Shown: positions 44,362 to 53,911 of the stretch, in pieces | Layout: the number at the start of each line of letters is the position of its first letter | Position numbering within the stretch: the stretch's first letter is position 1 | NCBI RefSeq assembly: GCF_002901825.1 | Contig: NZ_PPQD01000018.1 | Coordinates: forward strand, 341,600 to 405,599 | Length of the DNA stretch: 64,000 bases | Direction: 5' to 3' | Source: Mammaliicoccus sciuri | Lineage (GTDB): Bacteria > Bacillota > Bacilli > Staphylococcales > Staphylococcaceae | The notes under the pieces: model-generated | Told to the model about the DNA's origin: nothing | The model's input: only the letters and a program-made list of their open reading frames with translations | Database searches by the model: none | Position numbers and translations under genes: made by a program

Positions 44362-45342
44362 TTAGTAAGTTCTTTCTTTTTTTCGTTGTTCTGTAATCAT
44401 TAAATACATCATAATTGGTATGGCAATAATTGAGAGTATAATGCCAACCGGAATTTGTATCGGACTTATGATAATTCTGCCAACAGTATCTGCAATTAAT
44501 AAAAGTGCACCGCCGATTAATAAATTCAAAAACATTTGTACGTTAATAGGTACCTTGTACACCCTTCTAACAACTTGAGGTACAATCATACCAATAAATC
44601 CAATAATACCCGTGAAACTTATAATAACGGCTGTCATTATAGCAGCTAATAGCAAACATGTCCATGATATCAATCGAACATTCACGCCAAGTGTTGTCGC
44701 TTTATCTTCACCTAATTGAATCATTTTAATATAATGACTCATCATAAACAAGATTAAGATACAGATTAAAGAAACAATACCAGTTATTTCTACAGTTATT
44801 TTTTCGGCAGATGAAACGCTACCAAACATATACGACACCATGCTATTTACTTTATCCGGTTTCAGCAATAAAAGTATATAGAGTGCCGAACTAAAGAACG
44901 CACCAATAAAAATACCTGAAAGTATCATCGTTGCTACATGAAATGTTTTGACCATCGTTTCTGTAATGAGTACAACAACGATAAGCGTTAACAAACTGAA
45001 GAATATAGAAAATAATGGCACAAACCAAATGGAAACACCTATAAATACGGCAAGCGCACTTCCGAATGTTGCACCGCTTGCTAAACCTAACGTAAAACTA
45101 TCCGCGAGTGGATTATTCAATATCGTTTGATAGATTTGACCACTCATGACTAGCCCCATACCAACAATTAATGCTAAAAGTGTCCGCGGTACTCTTAACT
45201 TGTAAAAGATTGTCCATTCAAGTTGATTATCAAATTTCCATGTTATACCCGTAGATCCTACGAATAAAGAAATACCAATTGCAAACAATAGAACGAGAAA
45301 CCATATCACAACATGGCGATAAACTTTATGATTATTAGTCAT
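44362..45342 (-). CDS. FecCD-family ABC permease (BtuC-like)
   Basis: A 326-residue iron/cobalamin permease with about ten membrane segments. Typical blocks are YKLRVPRTLLALIVGMGLVMSG, LADSFTLGLASGATFGSALA, FTGIIGFIGMIVPQVVRRVY (the ATPase contact) and LIADTVGRIIISPIQIPVGI. It overlaps the binding-protein gene by eight bases. No ATPase gene follows, so it must share one. The cargo is a metal-chelate or corrinoid; S. aureus has the same pair between argS and sarA. Confidence 0.88.
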   Translation of the reverse strand: MTNNHKVYRHVVIWFLVLLFAIGISLFVGSTGITWKFDNQLEWTIFYKLRVPRTLLALIVGMGLVMSGQIYQTILNNPLADSFTLGLASGATFGSALAVFIGVSIWFVPLFSIFFSLLTLIVVVLITETMVKTFHVATMILSGIFIGAFFSSALYILLLLKPDKVNSMVSYMFGSVSSAEKITVEITGIVSLICILILFMMSHYIKMIQLGEDKATTLGVNVRLISWTCLLLAAIMTAVIISFTGIIGFIGMIVPQVVRRVYKVPINVQMFLNLLIGGALLLIADTVGRIIISPIQIPVGIILSIIAIPIMMYLMITEQRKKERTY

Positions 45343-46225
45343 AAACTTTTTCAGAAAGTTCTTTTAGCCCTTTCGCTAATCTTGGTCCTGGTCTAGAAAT
45401 CATATCTGCATTTAGTGCATGAACGTGTTTCTCTTTAACAGCATTAACTTGGTCAAAGCCATCTCTATTGTTATTTAATTTTTGATATTCTGCTTCAGAC
45501 TGTCCACTAGTTGTAATCATCACATCAGGATTTCTTTTAAGAATGCTTTCTTTATCCGTTTTAATCCATCCTTCTTGATCATGATAAAGGTTCTTAGCTT
45601 TGATAGAAGTTAACATATCATCATAAAACGTATTTGATCCTGAAGTGTAAATGTCAGGTTGAGAAGAAATTTCCATAAACACTTTTTTACCTTGTTGATC
45701 TTTTGGTACATCTTTAACAACATCTTCTATTTCTTTCTTCACTTTACTTACTAATTTATCTGCTTCTTTTTCTTTACCTGTTACTTTTCCAACTTGCTTG
45801 AATGTATCATACATTTCATTAATTGAATTTGCATCATCTATGTAGACGACTTTCACGCCTGCATCACTTAATTTTTTTAAATCTTTTTCTTGTGTAGATT
45901 TGTTCGACTCATGCGCCAAAATTAAATCAGGTTTTGCTTTTAATAATGCTTCTGTATCGAGTTTAAAGGCATCGAATTGTTTTTTATCTTTCACATCTTT
46001 AGGATAATCATCAACAGTTGATACCCCAACGACTTTATCTCCAAGTCCTAATGCGTATAATATTTCTGTATTACTTGGAATAAGCGACACAATACGCTTA
46101 TATTCTTTCTTATCAGTTGTTTCTTGTTTCGTTTCTTTTTTGTTATCCGTCTTATCTCCGCTTTGGCAACCCGTCACTATAATCATAGCAGCAAAGATTA
46201 AATAAAATATTTTGTTTAATTTCAT
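45335..46225 (-). CDS. BtuF-like substrate-binding lipoprotein
   Basis: A 296-residue lipoprotein with signal IFYLIFAAMIIVTGC (lipobox VTGC) and a lysine/glutamate-rich linker. The mature domain begins RIVSLIPSNTEILYALGLGDK and ends with MISRPGPRLAKGLKELS, both characteristic of the BtuF/heme-type group of periplasmic-binding proteins. AGGAAATTAAG-type site upstream of ATG 46225. With the following permease it forms two-thirds of a transporter. A weak Fur-like sequence lies at 46308-46322 but beyond the argS terminator, so iron control is doubtful. Confidence 0.85.
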   Translation of the reverse strand: MKLNKIFYLIFAAMIIVTGCQSGDKTDNKKETKQETTDKKEYKRIVSLIPSNTEILYALGLGDKVVGVSTVDDYPKDVKDKKQFDAFKLDTEALLKAKPDLILAHESNKSTQEKDLKKLSDAGVKVVYIDDANSINEMYDTFKQVGKVTGKEKEADKLVSKVKKEIEDVVKDVPKDQQGKKVFMEISSQPDIYTSGSNTFYDDMLTSIKAKNLYHDQEGWIKTDKESILKRNPDVMITTSGQSEAEYQKLNNNRDGFDQVNAVKEKHVHALNADMISRPGPRLAKGLKELSEKVYD

Positions 46226-46264
46226 ACTTAATTTCCTCCATATATTTATTTAAAAAATGGTACA

Positions 46265-46302
46265 CAAAAAGGCGCAACTCAAATAAGATTGAGCTGCACC
46301 TC
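46265..46302 (-). terminator. Terminator of argS
   Basis: Minus reading: AGGTGCAGCTCAA pairs with TTGAGTTGCGCCT (two mismatches), followed by TTTTTG. About 20 bases after the argS stop. Confidence 0.8.
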
Positions 46303-46322
46303 AATTAAAATAATGATTAAAA

Positions 46323-47981
46323 TTACATAGATTCTGGAGCTGACACACCTACTAATGCTAACGCATTGCGAAGTGTAATACGTGCCGCTTCAATTAAAGC
46401 TAAATGCGCTTTAGTCTTCTCTGCATCATCTGTTAATACTTTCTCTGCATTATAGAACTTGTGGAACTGTGCAGCCAAATCTTGAATATAATTCGTAATA
46501 CGATGTGGACTGCGTGATTCTGCAGCAGAAACAATTGTTGGTTCAAATTCAGCAATTTTCTTCAATAAATCAAATGCTTTTTCATGTGTAATTAAAGATA
46601 AATCGACGTTTTGATCAATCGTGATACCTTTTTCTTCTGCTTGGCGAATAATAGATGATATACGCGCATGTGCATACTGTGCATAATACACTGGGTTATC
46701 TTGTGATTCTTTCTTAGCTAATTCCATATCAAAGTCAAAGTGTGTATCAGGACTACGCATCGTTAAGAAGTAACGAGCAGCATCAATGCCTACTTCATCC
46801 ATAATGTCACGTAATGTAATAGCATTACCTGTACGTTTACTCATTTTTACTTCAACGCCGTCTTGTAATAATCGTACCATTTGCATAATTTGTATTTCAA
46901 GACGTTTTGAATCTACGCCAAATGTTTCTAGAGATGCTTTTAATCGATTAATATAACCGTGGTGATCAGCACCAAATAAATTAATTAATTTGTCAAAACC
47001 ACGTTCTACTTTATCGTAATGATAAGCAATATCTGGTAAGAAATACGTATACGTACCGTCTTGTTTAATTAACACACGGTCTTTATCGTCACCAAATTCT
47101 GTTGTTTTTAACCATGTTGCGCCATCTTGTTCATAAGTATAGCCTAATTCTGTCATTTTATCTAAGACAGCTGAAATTTTGTTTGTTTCATATAATGATG
47201 TTTCACTGAACCAATTATCAAAATGAATATTAAAATCTGCTAAGTCTTGTTTTAATTTTTCCATTTCATAATCTAAACCAAGTTTACGGAATGTTTTAAT
47301 ACGTTCTTCTTCAGCTTCATCTTTAATTTCAGGATGTTTTTCAGCTAAGTCTTTACCGATTGCGATAATATCTTTACCATAATAACCATCTTCAGGTAAT
47401 TCAGCATCTAAACCTAACGCTTGATTATAACGCGCTTCAATAGAGTGCGCTAAATTTTCAATTTGTTTACCTGCATCGTTAATATAATATTCACGTGTTA
47501 CATCATAACCAGCTGAGCTTAACACGTTTGATAACGTATCACCTACTGCTGCATTACGTGCATGTCCAATATGCAAATCTCCTGTTGGGTTTGCAGATAC
47601 ATACTCAACGATGATACTTTCGTTTTTACGTTCTTCTGTTTGACCAAATGTTTTACCTTTTGTTAAAGCTGTCTTAATAATTTCAGTTAAATATTGTTGA
47701 TCTAGGTAGAAATTAATAAATCCAGGACCTGCAATATCTACTTTCTTAACATTTGCTTTATTTGTGTCTAAATTTTCTACGATTTGATTCGCAATTTCAC
47801 GAGGATTTTTACGCGCTAATTTTGTTAATACCATCGCAATATTTGAAGAATAATCTCCATTTGCAGGGTCTTTAGGTGTTTCAATTTTAATTTCTGGAAC
47901 TGTTTCTACAAGTTCAGATTTAATGATACTTGCTTTAATTTCTTCAATTAACGTTTCTTTAACTTGGTTAATAATGTTCAT
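46323..47981 (-). CDS. argS: Arginyl-tRNA synthetase
   Basis: A 552-residue class Ia synthetase. It has the ArgS additional N-terminal domain (residues 1-110), the HIGH-type motif in [21 protein letters not shown], a KMSKR signature as [13 protein letters not shown] and the C-terminal DALR anticodon-binding domain ([20 protein letters not shown] onward). It charges tRNA-Arg. No T-box leader is visible; it is the second gene after DUF1934, overlapping it by four bases, an arrangement shared with S. aureus. Confidence 0.98.
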   Translation of the reverse strand: MNIINQVKETLIEEIKASIIKSELVETVPEIKIETPKDPANGDYSSNIAMVLTKLARKNPREIANQIVENLDTNKANVKKVDIAGPGFINFYLDQQYLTEIIKTALTKGKTFGQTEERKNESIIVEYVSANPTGDLHIGHARNAAVGDTLSNVLSSAGYDVTREYYINDAGKQIENLAHSIEARYNQALGLDAELPEDGYYGKDIIAIGKDLAEKHPEIKDEAEEERIKTFRKLGLDYEMEKLKQDLADFNIHFDNWFSETSLYETNKISAVLDKMTELGYTYEQDGATWLKTTEFGDDKDRVLIKQDGTYTYFLPDIAYHYDKVERGFDKLINLFGADHHGYINRLKASLETFGVDSKRLEIQIMQMVRLLQDGVEVKMSKRTGNAITLRDIMDEVGIDAARYFLTMRSPDTHFDFDMELAKKESQDNPVYYAQYAHARISSIIRQAEEKGITIDQNVDLSLITHEKAFDLLKKIAEFEPTIVSAAESRSPHRITNYIQDLAAQFHKFYNAEKVLTDDAEKTKAHLALIEAARITLRNALALVGVSAPESM

Positions 47982-48394
47982 TCATTTATCTCCTTATAAT
48001 TAATTTGAAATTGGTATGTTCCAAGTAACCCAGTTTGATCACTTAGCTGATAATGTATCCTGAGTTTACCTTGTTGATCGTCTATAAAGTGTTTGATTGA
48101 TAATGTATTAACGTGCATGGTCATGCGTCCTGCTTCTGTATCATAATAACTAATCGTTTCTTGTCCTTCAACAAAATGAAAGACTGTTTTGACCGCGCCA
48201 GTACGGTGGATTTTTACGCCATCATCTTCTATTTTAAGCATATTTTTTACGATTTGTTCATCAATCGTTTCTTCATATCTAATTATATCGCTATTTCTTC
48301 TATGAAATGTACCTGATGTTTTTGTTTGAAATGCTTCTTTCTCGCCATTTTGTTTCACGACTTGTTTAATATTTATATTAATATTTTCTTTCAT
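47978..48394 (-). CDS. DUF1934 (YwiB-like) protein
   Basis: A 138-residue beta-barrel (calycin-like) protein of the DUF1934 family: [48 protein letters not shown] and [11 protein letters not shown]. The role is unknown. It precedes argS in many Firmicutes (ywiB next to argS in B. subtilis). ATG 48394 (MKENININ) has GAGGTGG upstream; the upstream ATG at 48409 has no site. Confidence 0.85.
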   Translation of the reverse strand: MKENININIKQVVKQNGEKEAFQTKTSGTFHRRNSDIIRYEETIDEQIVKNMLKIEDDGVKIHRTGAVKTVFHFVEGQETISYYDTEAGRMTMHVNTLSIKHFIDDQQGKLRIHYQLSDQTGLLGTYQFQINYKEINE

Positions 48395-48454
48395 AATTGG
48401 CCACCTCACCGTTTAAGAACGTATATCATTATAGCATATTTGACTATTAAAATT

Positions 48455-48488
48455 AAAAAAAGCAGGGCGAAAAGCGCCTGCTTTTTTT
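48455..48488. terminator. Bidirectional terminator downstream of the YwhD gene
   Basis: AAAAAAAGCAGGCG-type arms: AAGCAGGGCG opposite CGCCTGCTT with A/T runs at both ends, giving T-runs on both strands. It lies between the YwhD stop (48600) and the DUF1934 start. Confidence 0.85.
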
Positions 48489-48599
48489 AGTGTCCTAGCT
48501 ATAGTAGCTATCAACTATTTTACTTATGATATTGTGAAAAGACAATAGCTATTTAGTTGAATTGTGATAATTCACAATTAAGTCACAAAATAGACATAT

Positions 48600-49112
48600 T
48601 TAATTTATCTCTAAAGAAGATTTTAGTTCATCACTACTGTTATGCCACATTTCAGAATTATGTTCTTGAAGGAATTTCTTAAGAACAGCTCTATTTTCAT
48701 CACCAATTTGGTCAATTTTTACTTGATGTTTCATAGATTTATCCATCATATTCACGTGCTCCGGCATACTTTTATATCCACGCTTCTTAGGTTTATTGAC
48801 CATTAAATAGCAACCTGTTAGCCCTGCATAATATGGTCCTTGTTCGCCACGTTCAGTTGTAACCCAGCAAAGCCAATATTCTTTTGCTTCTTCACCTTTG
48901 ACTTCTTCTATATCTTTAACCCATTTCAAACGCTTTTCTACTTCAGCTCTAGCATGCATGGCACCAATATCGATAAATGCAGTTTGTTCTGATACATCGA
49001 TAAATACAGGCGCAACGTTGTCTAAACTTATAGAGCCTATATTTGTACCTTTATGCCCATCTAATGGATCATTTTTAATGATATTAAATTGAAATCCTTT
49101 CTTTTCAGCCAC
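48600..49112 (-). CDS. YwhD-family protein
   Basis: A 170-residue soluble protein of the YwhD family: FNIIKNDPLDGHKGTNIGSI, SLDNVAPVFIDV, KEYWLCWVTTERGEQGPYYA and GYKSMPEHVNMMDKSMKHQV. Function unknown; in B. subtilis it lies beside pbpG and speE. GTG 49112 (MAEKKGFQ) has GAGGTG six bases upstream; the earlier GTG at 49121 overlaps that site. Conserved in staphylococci at the same place. Confidence 0.85.
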   Translation of the reverse strand: MAEKKGFQFNIIKNDPLDGHKGTNIGSISLDNVAPVFIDVSEQTAFIDIGAMHARAEVEKRLKWVKDIEEVKGEEAKEYWLCWVTTERGEQGPYYAGLTGCYLMVNKPKKRGYKSMPEHVNMMDKSMKHQVKIDQIGDENRAVLKKFLQEHNSEMWHNSSDELKSSLEIN

Positions 49113-49180
49113 TTGTTTCACCTCATTTAATTCATGATTACATCATACTAGAGTATCAGACTGACATTCAAGTTTGTAAT

Positions 49181-50479
49181 CTACACGAGTTCATTTAATA
49201 TATTGATAATATCGCCTTTAATCGTTTCATCTTCCATTTCTATAATTAATTCTTTAGGATAATACAATTTATAGTCTAAACGTTTAATCCCTGTAATACT
49301 ATGGATGATGACTGATTGGCTACTAATTTCTTTAATACGACCTGTCTTCTGTAATAGATGAATCGGCTGTCTATTTGATCCTGGTCGGTCATAATCATAC
49401 GGTAAGTCTGAGAACGAGTCACAAACGAAATAATATTCTGGATCAATGCCACCTTTTTCAAATAGATCTGTCAGTTCACCAATCGTAATTATAGATCCAT
49501 CAAATGGTAAGTATTTAAACAAATCACGATTAACAAATCTTTTACTCAAATCACTCAAGATCGGGTCATCTTCTTCAGTCCACTCTTCTAAATAATACAT
49601 CACGACCGCTTCATCTAGACGAATATAATCAGCGATTGAAACATCTTCTTCAAAAAATGGAATTAAATATTTTGGTTGCTCTTTAAATGAATATCCTTGA
49701 TCATAAAGTACTTTCGCACGCTTAAAGCAGCGATTAAGCAATACTTCTCCACCTCGACTCACCGGGTGAAAATAAATTTGCCAATACATTTGATAACGAC
49801 TCATTAAGAAGTTTTCTACTGCATGCATACCACTTTCTTTAATCAACACTTCATCTTTAGACGGACGCATCAATCTAAGTACGCGTTCCATATCAAATTG
49901 ACCATAACTAACACCTGTAAAATAAGCATCTCGCTGTAAATAATCCATGCGATCTGCATCTATTTGAGATGAAATCATCGATATGACTAATTTATTTTCA
50001 TGTGTCTTATTAATCACTTCTGCTACTTCAGCTGGAAAATCAGGCGACACTCTACTCAACACTTCATTAACTTCTGTATCACCTTTAATGATCAGCTGTG
50101 TGAATTTTTCATGATCCGTTAGAAAGATTTTTTCAAAACAATGTGAAAACGGACCGTGCCCTAAATCATGTAAAAGTGCTGCACATAATGCGAGTGGTCT
50201 ATCCTTATTATCCCAATGTGCACGCCCTTCAAATACTTCATCTATCATACGTCGTACAATTTCATATACACCTAGAGAATGTCCAAAGCGACTATGCTCA
50301 GCTGTATGGAAAGATAAATAGAGTGTTCCAAGTTGTTTAATTCTTCTTAAGCGTTGAAATTCTTTCGTTTTGATAAGATCCCAAATTAATTGGTCTCTTA
50401 CATGTATATAACGATGAACAGGGTCTTTAAAAACTTTCTCTTCAGGTAATTTTTTTGTTCCATAAGCTTCCTGTGTCAC
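49181..50479 (-). CDS. HD-domain phosphohydrolase (YwfO-like)
   Basis: A 432-residue HD-superfamily enzyme. The first metal-binding His lies in SRFGHSLGVYEIVRRM and the HD pair in LLHDLGHGPFSHCFE (about residues 105-120); a third Asp is in SSQIDADRMDYLQRDAYFTG. This is the dGTPase/SAMHD1-like architecture, like YwfO of B. subtilis, which hydrolyses nucleoside triphosphates. The start is GTG 50479 with GGAGGG upstream. The next gene upstream ends 24 bases away, so they may be cotranscribed. Confidence 0.85.
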   Translation of the reverse strand: MTQEAYGTKKLPEEKVFKDPVHRYIHVRDQLIWDLIKTKEFQRLRRIKQLGTLYLSFHTAEHSRFGHSLGVYEIVRRMIDEVFEGRAHWDNKDRPLALCAALLHDLGHGPFSHCFEKIFLTDHEKFTQLIIKGDTEVNEVLSRVSPDFPAEVAEVINKTHENKLVISMISSQIDADRMDYLQRDAYFTGVSYGQFDMERVLRLMRPSKDEVLIKESGMHAVENFLMSRYQMYWQIYFHPVSRGGEVLLNRCFKRAKVLYDQGYSFKEQPKYLIPFFEEDVSIADYIRLDEAVVMYYLEEWTEEDDPILSDLSKRFVNRDLFKYLPFDGSIITIGELTDLFEKGGIDPEYYFVCDSFSDLPYDYDRPGSNRQPIHLLQKTGRIKEISSQSVIIHSITGIKRLDYKLYYPKELIIEMEDETIKGDIINILNELV

Positions 50480-50502
50480 TTTGTTCCCTCCATTTCATCC
50501 AA

Positions 50503-51264
50503 TTATTCTACAATAAACTCTATTTCGCCGACATTTTCATATACGACTTTATACTCTCCTTGTGTTAAAGGTTTTGGCAAAATAAATGTTCCGCTTGAAA
50601 TAAACATGCCAGGTGTTAATGAACGATTATATTCTTTAATTTCATTAATCAACCACTTAACAGCTTTAGCAGGATGTCCCTCAACTTCTGTACTAAATCC
50701 AGAAGCTAATTCTTTACCATCTAAATATAATGTCCCTTTAATGTTATCTATATCTTCATAACTTAATTTCTTAGGTTCACCGTATACAACGCCACCACTT
50801 ACTGCGCTATCAGCAATAATTTCCGTTACAGATAAATTAGGGAACCAATTACTAAAACGTGAATCTGGAATCTCTACTCCTGGTGCAATCAAGCATTTAT
50901 TCATAATATCTTCAAGGCTATCTTCTTCTGTTAATTCTTCTTGTACAATAAAGACTAATTCTAACTCTGCTAAAGGTTCATTTAAGTCATTTAAATAAAT
51001 ATGTTTATCCAAAATAGTTGTTTCTCCCATCGCACCATATAATGGCGTTGTTGAGGAAAAGATATCTCTCGTTTCTTGACTCGTTAAACTAATTTTATAA
51101 CCTTTATGAATTTCAGTTTCTTCCTTACGCTGCAACACACCTTCTTGAATATCATATGCAGCATGTTCAGTTATATTCGATGGTAAAACACCATTTGGAA
51201 TAATTGATTGATTCTCATAAGCTTCATAAAATTGTGAAATCCATTTATTTAGTGATTGTTCCAT
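50503..51264 (-). CDS. 2-keto-4-pentenoate hydratase-like protein
   Basis: A 253-residue protein of the fumarylacetoacetate-hydrolase/hydratase fold: HKGYKISLTSQETRDIF, PLAELELVFIVQEEL, LIAPGVEIPDSRF, and TPGMFISSGTFILPKPL. The Glu-x-Glu metal ligands lie near AELELVF. Members hydrate 2-hydroxypenta-2,4-dienoates in aromatic catabolism, but no pathway partners are present, so the substrate is open. ATG 51264 follows AGGAGG; a TTG at 51273 overlaps it. Confidence 0.75.
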   Translation of the reverse strand: MEQSLNKWISQFYEAYENQSIIPNGVLPSNITEHAAYDIQEGVLQRKEETEIHKGYKISLTSQETRDIFSSTTPLYGAMGETTILDKHIYLNDLNEPLAELELVFIVQEELTEEDSLEDIMNKCLIAPGVEIPDSRFSNWFPNLSVTEIIADSAVSGGVVYGEPKKLSYEDIDNIKGTLYLDGKELASGFSTEVEGHPAKAVKWLINEIKEYNRSLTPGMFISSGTFILPKPLTQGEYKVVYENVGEIEFIVE

Positions 51265-51277
51265 TACAATCAACCTC

Positions 51278-51754
51278 CTAAAAAGTTTTTTTCATTAACG
51301 TCGTGCGCATTGTGTCACCAAAAAGTAATTCCTCATATTCACGTATCACTTCAAAACCTTCCTTTTTATAAAAGGCTATACCGATATCATTCTTTCCATC
51401 CACTTCTAAATAAACTTCATGATATGAATCTTTGTATTGATCTAAACCTGCCTGTAATAAAGCTTTACCATACCCTTCACGTTGCGCTTCAGGTAGAACA
51501 TAATGAGAAGATAAATACAATTCAGTACCTTTGATAAAATTAGCAAAACCTACAATCTTATCTTCATCTTCTGCAACAAAGAAATCAGAATCATTAATGC
51601 GCTTTTGAAGCATCTCTTTAGAATAAGACGCATTTAAAAATGCCGTCACAGTGCTCGCAGTATAAATATTGGTATACGTATCATACCAAGCCTTAGACGC
51701 TACATTTTTAATACCTGAATAATCTTCAATTGTTGCTTTTCTTACATTTGCCAT
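51278..51754 (-). CDS. GNAT N-acetyltransferase
   Basis: A 158-residue GNAT protein: NVRKATIEDYSGIKNVASKA, ASYSKEMLQKRI, YVLPEAQREGYGKALLQAGL (the acetyl-CoA P-loop QREGYGKA) and GIAFYKKEGFEVI. ATG 51754 has AGGAG upstream; earlier in-frame starts at 51787 lack one. Acts on an unknown small amine. It precedes the hydratase gene with a 13-base gap, so both and the HD gene could form one unit. Confidence 0.8.
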   Translation of the reverse strand: MANVRKATIEDYSGIKNVASKAWYDTYTNIYTASTVTAFLNASYSKEMLQKRINDSDFFVAEDEDKIVGFANFIKGTELYLSSHYVLPEAQREGYGKALLQAGLDQYKDSYHEVYLEVDGKNDIGIAFYKKEGFEVIREYEELLFGDTMRTTLMKKTF

Positions 51755-51787
51755 AAATATCTCTCCTCTATCTACCTTACACATCAA

Positions 51788-52343
51788 TCGTCAATTCATG
51801 ATGTCTATTAATCTAAGTTTGTAAATCCCCGTTTAATAATGTTCTAATGTACACATTTTAAATAACTTTATATCTCACGTTATAAATAATTATATCATTT
51901 ATATATTAAAAACTATAATATTCAGAATACTTAATTATACCCGAAAACCCTACAGAAATGTAATATTTGTTAAGTATGTTAACACAAATTTAAAATACAG
52001 AACGTCAAAATATAAAAAATGAAAAACTAACAATCATTTTTACCATATAATAATCCCCTCACTATAAAAAGAGTAAACCACCAAACTCTTTAATATGTAA
52101 TTACAGAATAATTTATAATGTCACTAAGTGATTTATTATCTGTAGAGATTGATGCCACACTCTTCTACTTCCATAGTGTGGGTTAGATAGAGGATCATGT
52201 ACCAATAGAATATTCTGTTTCTAAATACAGAGGCGATTTAAACTCATTTATCTTTAATATTTCTTCATAATTTAGCCATGTTCAAACAATTTATAAGCTC
52301 GACGATAGCAATAATGCAGTCCAATCATGAATAAAAAGGTGAT
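51788..52343. other. Intergenic stretch with possible relic coding sequence
   Basis: About 550 AT-rich bases without an intact gene. From 52118 one plus-strand frame gives protein-like text (LSVEIDATLFYFHSVG, KYRGDLNSFIFNIS, HVQTIYKLDDSNNAVQS) broken by at least three stops. The last part resembles the C-terminal end of a zinc dehydrogenase only faintly. It may be an upstream part of the decayed locus that includes the SDR fragment. The part before 52118 shows nothing recognisable. Confidence 0.35.
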
Positions 52344-52729
52344 ATGCTATCACAAATATATTAGAGCACTTCAAATTACAAGGTAAAGTTGCAATCTTTA
52401 GCGGTGGCACAATAGGAATAGGTCAATCAATGGCATTAGCATTAGCACAAGCAGGCGTTCAGATTATCATTGCAGATCATAACGCCTCATCAATTAAAGA
52501 AACACTCTCAGGAATTAAACAGAGTGAAGACTTTGAAACAGTTGCATTAAAAGTAGACATAACCGATCCAACATCGGTAAATCAAATGCTCAATAACGTC
52601 ATAGAACAATTTGGCAAAATTGATATGTTAGTCAATAAAGTTGGGATGACATACAACGTAACAGAAGAAGAACTCACATTTGAAGATTGGAATAAAGTTA
52701 TGAATCTAAACTTGAATGGAATATTTTGA
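52344..52729 (+). pseudogene. Decayed short-chain dehydrogenase gene
   Basis: After ATG 52344 (with AAGGTGA upstream) two extra bases shift the frame. From the next codons the SDR N-terminal half is readable: LQGKVAIFSGGTIGIGQSMA, IIIADHNASSIKET, LKVDITDPTSVN, IDMLVNKVGMTYNV (the family NNAG changed to NKVG) and EDWNKVMNLNLNGIF. It ends in a stop before the catalytic Ser, Tyr and Lys. The original protein would be about 250 residues. Both the frameshift and the truncation make it non-functional. Confidence 0.8.
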
Positions 52730-52816
52730 GTGAGTTGATGTTTGAATAGTGAATTCGCGGAGCTGATCGCACGAAGACTAGCGGTGAAAAGCTTTTTCAA
52801 ATTAAATATTTAATTT

Positions 52817-52849
52817 AAAGGCCACACTTATAAAAGCGCAGCCTTTTTT
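52817..52849 (+). terminator. Terminator after the decayed SDR locus
   Basis: AAAGGC and GCCTTT flank an 18-base loop with extra pairing, followed by six T on the plus strand. Confidence 0.6.
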
Positions 52850-52879
52850 CTATTTATATTTTACACATATATTCTTTCT

Positions 52880-53809
52880 TTAATACATACGTATACATTC
52901 ATATAAAAGATCGAAGAATTCGTCGACTTTGACGTTTTTTGCTACTTTAACGTTATGTTCTTTTTTGAGTACGTCCGATTCGTCACATACTGTTCGTCCA
53001 TAACTTGGTCCGCGATTAATGTCGATTTCTACGTACATATCTTGAACTTCAAATAAGTCTTTATTTACGAGATATCCTATTGTTGTTGCATCGTGTAATG
53101 GACCTGCTTCTAATCCAAATTCTTGGAATTGTGTTTTTAAAGTAAAATTCATTAAATCACTAAATAATTGGCCAGCTTTATTATTTGTTGATTCCATGCG
53201 TTTTATAATTTCTGGTGTACATAATGTCTTGTTTGTTACGTCTAGACCCATCATGATGATTGGTACACCTGATTTAAAAACAATATGTGCCGCTTCTGGA
53301 TCAGCAAAAACATTAAATTCTGCTGATGGCGTGAAATTACCATTACCATATGCACCGCCCATTAATACGATCTCTTTAATTTTAGATGAGATGGATGGTT
53401 CTAATTTCATCGCTAAAGCAATATTTGTTAATGGGCCAGTTGGTACTAGCGTAATATCTCCTTCACTATTTAATAACGTTTCAATGATAAATTGTACCGC
53501 TCTTTTATCTTCGGGTTCTCTATTTAACGCATCAAATACAGGACCATCCATACCTGTTTCTCCATGAACATTGTCAGCTACTACACGTTCTCTCACTATA
53601 GGTTCAGACGCCCCACTATATATTTTAACGTCCATATTCAAGTGTTGTGCAACACTCAAGCCATTCTTAACCGTTTTCTCAAGCGTTTGATTCCCTGAAA
53701 CAATTGTTATACCAAGTAAATCAATATTAGGATGAATGTATGCCATTAACATCGTTATTGCATCATCATGACCAGGGTCGCAATCTAAAATTATTTTTTG
53801 TTTTTCCAT
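52880..53809 (-). CDS. Ribonucleoside hydrolase (IunH/RihB-like)
   Basis: A 309-residue nucleoside hydrolase. The calcium-binding motif DCDPGHDDA opens the chain (residues 8-16), the active-site Asn-containing [27 protein letters not shown] block and the C-terminal [12 protein letters not shown] (His and Asp ligands) are intact. It cleaves ribonucleosides into ribose and base. ATG 53809 has AGGAG upstream; an upstream extension has no start signal. It is divergent from a Crp-like regulator, like rihB and yeiL in E. coli. Confidence 0.9.
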   Translation of the reverse strand: MEKQKIILDCDPGHDDAITMLMAYIHPNIDLLGITIVSGNQTLEKTVKNGLSVAQHLNMDVKIYSGASEPIVRERVVADNVHGETGMDGPVFDALNREPEDKRAVQFIIETLLNSEGDITLVPTGPLTNIALAMKLEPSISSKIKEIVLMGGAYGNGNFTPSAEFNVFADPEAAHIVFKSGVPIIMMGLDVTNKTLCTPEIIKRMESTNNKAGQLFSDLMNFTLKTQFQEFGLEAGPLHDATTIGYLVNKDLFEVQDMYVEIDINRGPSYGRTVCDESDVLKKEHNVKVAKNVKVDEFFDLLYECIRMY

Positions 53810-53911
53810 TATAATTCCTCTCCTCTTTGTAAGCCTTTTCTTTATTCTTGTATTATACTTCTGCAAAGATTAAAGTAAGTATGAGAAATATCATATAAGA
53901 GGTGTGAAATA

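Noticed and set aside
46308..46322. Fur box for the BtuF-like gene
   Set aside because: AAATAATGATTAAAA fits 11 of 15 positions but lies upstream of the argS terminator, away from any credible promoter of the transporter.
48395..48599. T-box leader for argS
   Set aside because: No T-box sequence or specifier stem is seen; the gap holds a simple bidirectional terminator and AT-rich DNA.
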